Under the pieces are notes generated by a model. The model did no database searches. It had not been told where the DNA came from and saw nothing but the letters and a program-made list of their open reading frames with translations. The translations under genes and the position numbers were made by a program. Shown in pieces: positions 59,590 through 64,000 of a stretch of DNA of 64,000 nucleotides. Origin of the DNA: Dromaius novaehollandiae (taxonomy: Eukaryota > Chordata > Aves > Casuariiformes > Dromaiidae); the NCBI RefSeq assembly GCF_036370855.1, contig NC_088099.1:29966501-30030500 (forward strand), in the 5' to 3' direction. The stretch's first letter is position 1, and every line of letters begins with the position of its first letter.

Positions 59590-62500
59590 GTACATGTAAC
59601 TTCTTCTTGCACTAGCTACACCTTTTAAAAATGCATCATTACCAAGATGACAAACCGTCCTGTATTCTTCAATCTAAAAGGTTTCCAGAAGCTGCCAGAG
59701 TCAGAAAGTAGAACGATTGAAGCCTAAAATTCCTTCTGTGTCATGTTATGGAATAGATGTGTAAAGAATGACTGCAAGGGAAGCATCAGATGAGATTTTT
59801 TAGAAGCTTTTCAAAGCAATCAGTGAAATGTGATTTAAAAGTACCACTTCATTTTGCCCTTAGTAGTGTTCTCCAGAGAAACTGTATTCCAAAATGCTTT
59901 ACAAGTCAAATAATACAGCTACTGAGATAAATAACAGCAGAAGGAGACAGTCACGGCAAGTTATAGTGAAGGGAACAGCTGTTTTCAGCTGAGATTTAAG
60001 GTGAAATGGCATAATTAAAATGCATTATTCTATACTGCAGTGACCAGAGGCTTTCCAGCAAACTGCACTACACCTGAAAGCTGTCAAATAATAAGCAAAG
60101 TTAATCAGATGAGAAGAGTGGTTCAGGGACCTGAACCCTGCTGGCTTAACTTCATTTGAAACTGAACCTGAATGACACTGTGAACTGGACTTAGCAAAAA
60201 AGATCAGTTGCAATGTGACATTAATTTCCCTCTTTCTGACCTTGCTTGACACAACGCATTGGGGCACCTAATTCTTCACGCTCCCTTCAGAAGGTTGTCC
60301 TGTGAGAATCTAGTGGTAGCTAGTTCTTTCTGTGACCCATCGGGAATAGAGTGAACTTAGGCAGTTTATTCCTGGAGTATGGTCCAAAACTATCCTTGAC
60401 TATTCTTGGCAGTGGGCAATTGCGAAGCCTGCCTAGTCTTATTTTCCTTGATCCCAATACCAGAGCAACATTCTTCTAGAGAAGGGAAAGCAAACCTCAC
60501 CCTAAGAAATACAATAGAATTACATCATTTTATACTCACTGAGCAGCTGGCTAAGTTACCTGTAGCAGAACAGCCTCTGTCTTCTCAGCTCAGATTCAAA
60601 TCATAATCAAACTGAGTCAATTTTTAATTTTTTAATAATATGGGGAAAGACAGAGATATGTGCCATAATATTTTATATGAAAAGGTCTTGTATGTATAAA
60701 GTCAGCTGTTTAAAGATTTCATCTTTTATATGTCTTTTTCAATTGTCAGTTTATTTCAAAACAGAAAGACTTACCTATCCACTTTGGATCTGACACACTT
60801 CAGTCATAGAGGTGATATCACTACCGTACCATATCCCAAGCCTGAAGAAACACAAATAATGTTATAAAAGTGGCACATGTTTTACCACCATCTCAATTTA
60901 TTACTGCAGGAATGTTGATTTAGTTAGAATCTTAACTGTCTTTTCCCCATAGTACTCTCAGCATCCCAGGAATGAAGATCTAGCTGTTTTTCCCAGCTTC
61001 TATTAAACATTCGAACATGAGCAGTTACATTGTGCTCAGCATCCTGAGGGCTCGGGAGGAATCAGTGGGAATCTCTTAAGCCTCCTTCCCAAGGCCTGGC
61101 CTAGCAGCTCCGGAAATCAGTGGCAAGATTCACCCTGCCCTTAGAGGCTTGTACATACCAGCCTTGCTCATCTAAAAAGGCAAATTTAAAGTGTGCCCCA
61201 TATCTTTCATAACAATACAACCAAGATGCACTCCACAGAAATTTGTGGGGAAAAGTCTACTCAAGGTATGATCTGTACTCACTTTGAAGCCTGTTAAATA
61301 CTGAACCCAACAACTTGCAGTTATTTTTTGCAATTTTGATACTGAATTAATACTAATAACACTGGTGCAAGAGTGGTACAAATATTACGTTGGATGAGGA
61401 TCATAGAGGAACACCTATTTTTGTAAAACTTAGTGAGCCGCTGTTGTTAATGGCATCCTGGGAATTAGAATCTGTAAAAAAGAAAATAAGTCACCGTATC
61501 TGTTGATCTTCTGTAAATATTCACTCCTAAACAACACACACATTATTCAAGATGCTGTGCTTTGCATTCCTGCAGTAGAGCTGCAGTTAGGCCTAATTCA
61601 TTATTAGTTCAATTTCTCTTAAGTTGAAGAGATTTATGGACTGAATTTGGTTCGTCATCCCTCTCACTTATGCCACTTACATCAGCTTTGAAAATGAAAA
61701 AGAAATCAGTGCTGTATGAAAGGAATACAGTGTAATGACTAGAAGTGCTATGTTGCAGATTTTTTTTTAATTATTATGACTAAAAGGATGACTGTTTTCC
61801 AGAAATGTGTTTAAAATGAGTATAAAATAAATCATCTCCCCAGAAAAATGATAGAATACAATTGGAATTAAAAGGGTAATTGCAAGGGGGAAAATATCAC
61901 GGCGAAGCTTAATGAAAACGTCTGATGTATTTACAAGGAAAGACATTAGCAGTATGCTATCTGACAATGTTTCTTATTGCCCAGTATCTCAAAGTCTAAC
62001 CTAGTAAAGGTATGAAGAAATGAAAGAAACTTGAAATGCATAAATTGTGAGAGTTGAGTGCGTTTATCGAAGGAGAGAAAAAAAATGATGCAAGTGTTCT
62101 AGAGAACTGGGTAGGTAAAAGTAAGCTTTTAATAAACATCTGCAAACAAGAACAATGTTGAAATACATGTGGTAGTAACCATTTTGAAATCTGTGCATCT
62201 TTATGGACTGCATTCCTATAAAATAATGGAAACAATTTTGGTGTACATTTGGCTGGTGATCATTTGGCAACCCACAAAGTCATCTGCTCAGAAGTGGTGT
62301 CTTTGGCGTTGCTAGGTGCCTATGTTTCTGCACGCGTACATATTAGAAGTCAATCTATCTGACAGTTAGTTACATACCAAGATCCAAGAAATCCTTTGCC
62401 AAAATCCACCATGGAAGTGTTTATGGTAAGAGAGGTAAAGACTGGAGATAAAACTTAAAGTACATTTTTAAGTGGGATAAGCATAAAGCCCCCAAATTGC

Positions 62501-64000
62501 CTGGAACTCCCTGGAACTGGCTCGTCATTTGAAGTGACTAGTGAAACGTCAGTGAGATTGCCCTTTTCAAACCAGGGAGCTCACAGGAGAGTGACAGTGA
62601 GCAGAATAAGGCCCTGTTTTCTGCATCTATGTTGGTGGCAACAGTGGGAGGATACATCTTCATAGGACTGTGATGTTGTAGGTGATGGAGCTGGACACCG
62701 TGCTGGTTGAAGCCTGACGAAAAACCCTGTTTGTCAAAGACATCCTGTTTGCAAGAGAATTAAATGGATATTGAAAGCACCATGAACAATTTGTATTTTT
62801 AGCAACTGGAAAGCAGGATAGAAAACTGTGCTGAGAAGACATAATATACATAATATACACTTCTTCTGGAACTAATTATTATTTTCGGAAGCTACTGTAG
62901 GGTTGTATGCTACTGTGACTGGAAAGAGAATACTTTGTTTAGTGTTAACGTCAGGAAATAGGCATTTTAATCCTAGCCTCTGCCATGGATTTAAATTGTT
63001 TTTATTCCAGTAGTGCTCAGCTTCCACACCAACACCGAACTGGCTTTCAGTCTGCTTTGCCCTCTTTAACATTGCCAGCCCCAAAAGTTCAGAGTGTTTT
63101 GCAGGAGTTGAGGAAATGAACACCTTCATGTATTTTTACAGCTGTGAAAACTGAGGCAGGAGAGCATGGTAGTCTGATTTTCTGAGGCCTCCGCTCACAT
63201 TAATGTGTCTAGTTAAGAGGGATCTCAGCATGTGGAGGAAAGAAGAAGCAAACATCTTCTTTTATGATACCAATAAGCTAAATTTCTAGATTCACAGCAG
63301 AATATCAAAGTTTGCTTTCACAGAGTATTTTATTTTCCTCTGTATATTTTCCTCAGCAAGAAGATTGCATCCCTGTGGTACATCCATAAACAACTAAAAC
63401 AAAGATCTACTGCGGTGTTTGAAAAAGTGCCTAGCTATGGGTACAGATAATTCTGTGACTTTTCAGAGGCTGAACATAGAATGTGCAATCTGGAAAATGG
63501 ATACTGATGTACTCCAAATGTTAATTGGTGAATATGTTGCCAAAGCAAGCTTGATTTTTCATCATGATGCTAAAAACACTCTCAGGGAGGGGAAGGCACT
63601 CTAGATATCAAATTGACAGACTGGAAGATACCTTAGTGCGTCTAGGAAAGCTGCTGAAGCGAGGGAAGCGGGCAGATACAATAACTGCTGCTGTTTGCCA
63701 GCGTCAGCTGGAATGTGCCAGGTGACAGAGTATGAATGGGCTCCAGTGGGATGGATGGCCTTTTCCTTGCAAATATTTCCTCAGCTCTTATGCTGCCCCT
63801 CAGCAATAATGGTTGGCTTTTTATAGAACACTGTCTGATTCGTCGGCAACCTTTAGGTATTTTATTGATTTAACATTTCTTCAGAGACTCAGTGAAATAT
63901 ATGACCCATAGACAATGTGATTGAAAGCTGGTGCTGATGTCAGGGGCATGTTGCCTGGTTCAAGCTCCACTGTCCCTAGATTTCATTAGAAATTGTTTTA
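59590..64000. other. Non-coding stretch to the window end
   Basis: No gene is supported. A minus-strand exon-like segment at 60841-60775 has a long pyrimidine tract (tttgtgtttcttcag) and donor TAG/GTAAGT. Two frames are closed internally and the third ends in TAG at the donor, so it would be a non-coding exon if real. At 62408 the plus strand reads ccaccATGGaag and meets a donor (ATG/GTAAGA) 15 bases later, probably by chance. Near 63130-63190 'acagctgtgaaaactgaggcag' resembles a MIR/SINE core. The frames at 58029-58391, 61767-62270 and 62872-63129 are chance. Confidence 0.45.

Noticed and set aside
1..64000. CRISPR arrays, operons, prophage, ribosome binding sites, tRNA or rRNA genes
   Set aside because: No regularly spaced repeats, no dense coding, and no tRNA-like cloverleaf with a GGTTCGAAxCC arm found. 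The window is vertebrate non-coding DNA.

Overview
The window reads as a vertebrate nuclear locus, most likely from a bird (another archosaur or a turtle is possible). It is AT-rich and CpG-poor. It has no operons, no densely packed open frames and no bacterial or phage signals. It carries a CR1 3' end of avian style, several much older CR1-family and MIR-like remnants of the kind shared by birds, crocodilians and turtles, dinucleotide microsatellites, homopolymer runs, and one endogenous retrovirus. Almost all open frames longer than 60 codons look like chance frames.

Layout. 1-4.3 kb is mainly non-coding, with a CR1 scrap at 3.04-3.13 kb and a 31-base poly(A) at 3.67 kb. 4.3-5.8 kb holds the best candidate for a cellular gene: two plus-strand exons whose splice phases agree. 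The second ends in a hydrophobic C-terminal segment and a stop, with an AATAAA downstream. 5.8-19.5 kb has no gene I can defend, only a possible DNA-transposon relic near 16.9 kb. 19.5-26.0 kb is a minus-strand, decayed class I (gamma-like) endogenous retrovirus. It has a leader with a splice donor, fragmentary gag, recognisable protease, RT, RNase H and integrase, an env reduced to a piece of the transmembrane subunit, a polypurine tract and one LTR. No second LTR is evident. 26-34 kb is non-coding with an old minus-strand CR1 piece at about 28 kb. 34.0-36.3 kb is a recently unstable patch with (CA)n/(GT)n arrays, a perfect 173-bp direct duplication 1,345 bp apart and a 27-bp tandem duplication between the copies. 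36-48 kb is non-coding with a MIR-like SINE, an old CR1 and a diverged ~92-bp direct repeat. 48.8-59.6 kb contains four short plus-strand exon-like segments with compatible phases and some minus-strand exon-like segments, all speculative. An old CR1 3' end lies at 57.6-57.8 kb.

There is no evidence of functional cooperation among genes here. The region behaves like a gene-poor intergenic or intronic stretch. The items most worth checking are the 4.3-5.8 kb gene candidate, the exon chain at 48.8-59.6 kb, the exact duplication at 34.7/36.1 kb, and the single-LTR retrovirus with its substituted RNase H active site and unusual env remnant.
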